Translations under genes and position numbers: made by a program
Notes under the pieces: generated by a model
The model's database searches: none
What the model was told of the DNA's origin: nothing
The model's input: only the letters and a program-made list of their open reading frames with translations
Shown here: piece after piece, positions 27,875 to 28,787 of the stretch
Layout of the letters: each line of letters opens with the position of its first letter
Numbering within the stretch: the first letter of the stretch is position 1
Source: a virus
DNA: 28,787 nucleotides
Virus record (IMG/VR): IMGVR_UViG_3300046543_000089
Location: 1-28,787 of that record
Direction: 5' to 3' (one strand)

Positions 27875-28065
27875 CTTCCCCCCACGGTCTCTTCGACAAG
27901 CGCGCCGAGCACAACCACGCGCAGATCGAGTACTGGATCGGGCACTACACCACGAGGCTCGCCAACGAGGTGATGAGCGAGCGCGACATGAAGTGGTGTG
28001 AGGAGCGGCTGGCAACGATGGTCGCGGCACGCATGGGCGCGGTGGCCGACGAGGTGAGCGCATGA
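27871..28065 (+). CDS. Small helical protein, EYWxxxYTTRL motif
   Basis: 64 residues from ATG 27871 (ATGA): MTSPHGLFDKRAEHNHAQIE, then YWIGHYTTRLANEVMSERDM, then KWCEERLATMVAARMGAVAD. It is amphipathic helical throughout. The pattern H.n...IeYWi..Yt.RL recurs in the protein at 28478-28657 (AHENIAYWTARLLEL), which suggests a small paralogous family. The function is unknown. Confidence 0.6.
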   Translation: MTSPHGLFDKRAEHNHAQIEYWIGHYTTRLANEVMSERDMKWCEERLATMVAARMGAVADEVSA

Positions 28066-28202
28066 CACTCGCCCTCTCACTATTCATCATGCTGGTCCTG
28101 CCTTGTGTGCTGTCGACACGGCGCATCTGGATGGCTGACTGGCAGTTTTGGGCGATCTGCGGGTTGATCGTGTGCGGCGTACTCATCGGGACAACACTGT
28201 GA
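28062..28202 (+). CDS. Tiny two-span membrane protein
   Basis: 46 residues from ATG 28062 (ATGA with the previous stop): MTLALSLFIMLVLPCVLSTR, then RIWMADWQFWAICGLIVCGV, then LIGTTL. Two hydrophobic stretches (about 2-17 and 28-45) are joined by a basic/aromatic loop. Translational coupling at both ends supports expression. The role is unknown. Confidence 0.55.
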   Translation: MTLALSLFIMLVLPCVLSTRRIWMADWQFWAICGLIVCGVLIGTTL

Positions 28203-28291
28203 TGGACGACCCTAACAACATCCCGGGCTGGTTGTTCGCCGTTGCGCTGATCGTGTTCGGCGTCATGCTGCTCGCACCTTGGAACGGCTGA
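28202..28291 (+). CDS. Tiny single-span membrane peptide
   Basis: 29 residues from ATG 28202, sharing one base with the previous stop (TGATG): MDDPNNIPGWLFAVALIVFG, then VMLLAPWNG. One membrane stretch (about 10-26) has an acidic N-terminal end. It is too short for family assignment. It is supported by coupling and by lying between two coupled genes. Confidence 0.5.
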   Translation: MDDPNNIPGWLFAVALIVFGVMLLAPWNG

Positions 28292-28292
28292 G

Positions 28293-28478
28293 ATGACCCA
28301 GTACTTTCCAAAGCACGCCATCGCTGAGCTTGAGCGTCGGCTGAAGCGGGAGGATGCGCTGCACGACATCAATACGCACCTCGCATGGTTGGCTGAGCCT
28401 AGACCCGGTGGCCCAGCACTGCGTGAGCAGGTTGAGAAGGCTCTCGCGGAAGCGACCACAAGATTGTTGGAGTTGTGA
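28293..28478 (+). CDS. Small helical protein ending TTRLLEL
   Basis: 61 residues: MTQYFPKHAIAELERRLKRE, then DALHDINTHLAWLAEPRPGG, then PALREQVEKALAEATTRLLEL. Two charged helices are joined by a PRPGG turn. It is one base after the previous stop. Its last 20 nt are identical to the end of the next gene, so the two share the C-terminal RLLEL and a common repeat. Confidence 0.6.
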   Translation: MTQYFPKHAIAELERRLKREDALHDINTHLAWLAEPRPGGPALREQVEKALAEATTRLLEL

Positions 28479-28657
28479 TGGACACCGTCATTGAATACGA
28501 GCAGCACTGGGCGCGCGTAAAGCAAGACCGTGAGAAAGAAGCGTGCCGTGAGCAGATCAGGCAGCAGCAGATGTGGCTCAAGACAGGTAGTAAGAAGGAC
28601 CAGGAGCGCGCGCACGAGAACATCGCTTACTGGACCGCAAGATTGTTGGAGTTGTGA
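28459..28657 (+). repeat. 20-nt direct repeat at the ends of two adjacent genes
   Basis: CAAGATTGTTGGAGTTGTGA occurs at 28459-28478 and 28638-28657, each time forming the last codons and stop of a small gene. With one mismatch it extends four bases further upstream. It contains GGAG, which can serve as ribosome site for the following gene. Confidence 0.75.
28478..28657 (+). CDS. Small helical protein ending TARLLEL
   Basis: 59 residues from ATG 28478, one base overlap with the previous stop (TGATG): MDTVIEYEQHWARVKQDREK, then EACREQIRQQQMWLKTGSKK, then DQERAHENIAYWTARLLEL. It is highly charged and helical. AHENIAYWTARL resembles NHAQIEYWIGHYTTRL of the 64-aa protein at 27871-28065. The GGAG inside the 20-nt repeat is its likely ribosome site. 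The function is unknown. Confidence 0.6.
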   Translation: MDTVIEYEQHWARVKQDREKEACREQIRQQQMWLKTGSKKDQERAHENIAYWTARLLEL

Positions 28658-28676
28658 CTGAGCATCGGAGGATGTC

Positions 28677-28787
28677 ATGCACACCGCACATACTGAGTTG
28701 ACGTTACACGCGCACCACTACACCGAGTACGGCCAGATCGATGGCGGGCGTTGGTTCGAACGCCGAGTCGTGGACTACGGCTCGGTC
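28677..28787 (+). CDS. Small protein, partial at right edge
   Basis: ATG 28677 follows CGGAGGA closely and the frame stays open to the edge: 37 residues (MHTAHTELTLHAHHYTEYGQ, then IDGGRWFERRVVDYGSV). It looks like the start of a beta-rich small protein. A competing ATG at 28672 stops after nine codons. Identity unknown. Confidence 0.5.
   Translation, partial: MHTAHTELTLHAHHYTEYGQIDGGRWFERRVVDYGSV

Noticed and set aside
27551-28684. 377-codon minus-strand frame opposite the tiny plus-strand genes
   Set aside because: It is Cys/Ser/Arg-rich with no domain, while the plus strand shows six coupled starts with ribosome sites.

Overview
The window is part of a tailed double-stranded DNA phage genome, or a prophage carrying the same modules. 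It looks short-tailed (podovirus-like). There is a very large portal, a scaffold and coat pair, two head-tail adaptors, a nozzle/hub-type protein, two Gln/Gly-rich ejection-type proteins, tailspikes and fibres. I see no tape measure, tail tube or sheath. GC is high, and the Rz/Rz1 pair shows a Gram-negative host. A beta-proteobacterial (Burkholderiales-like) host is my guess from base composition and gene style; nothing in the window proves it. I see no integrase, tRNA, rRNA, CRISPR array or insertion sequence.

Layout. Positions 1-25016 hold one tightly packed leftward (minus) gene block in which most stop and start codons overlap (ATGA, TGATG or TAATG). In transcription order it carries: a small hydrophobic peptide; two tandem DUF2829/Tad2-like proteins (candidate Thoeris/CBASS anti-defence sponges); a ribbon-helix-helix protein; a 69-aa protein; an HExxH metallopeptidase; terminase small and large subunits; a first beta-protein plus SGNH hydrolase pair; portal; three small proteins; scaffold; coat; a small head protein; two adaptors; a BppU-like domain protein; a beta-helix tailspike; three small tail proteins; a second SGNH hydrolase; a collar-domain fibre with a histidine array; a lysis cassette (TM/coiled-coil protein, GH24 endolysin, inserted HNH protein, holin, Rz/Rz1, DUF7338-like protein); the hub/nozzle protein; a GNAT acetyltransferase; and ejection proteins running off the left edge.

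Positions 25017-25775 form a divergent control region without convincing genes. It contains a leader stem-loop for the leftward block, a copy of a recurrent GTTAGCAGGT element, an extreme G/C-run segment, and about 480 nt of successive perfect stem-loops that I interpret as a structured non-coding RNA or long structured leader. Positions 25776-28787 hold rightward (plus) small genes of early/accessory type. They include a 178-aa phage protein, a stand-alone AP2-domain protein behind a near-consensus sigma70 promoter with a dyad operator, and a string of translationally coupled tiny proteins, several with membrane segments.

The most interesting unexplained signals are: (1) the structured RNA region at 25.28-25.76 kb; (2) a 27-nt stem-loop present twice (25.72 and 26.38 kb), with separated half-sites at 25.10 and 25.24 kb; (3) three consecutive hairpins sharing one apical sequence in the leader of the scaffold gene; (4) the tandem Tad2-like genes next to the packaging genes; (5) a 10-11 bp element repeated only in intergenic positions. 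All functions are read from sequence patterns and remembered family features; no database search was run.
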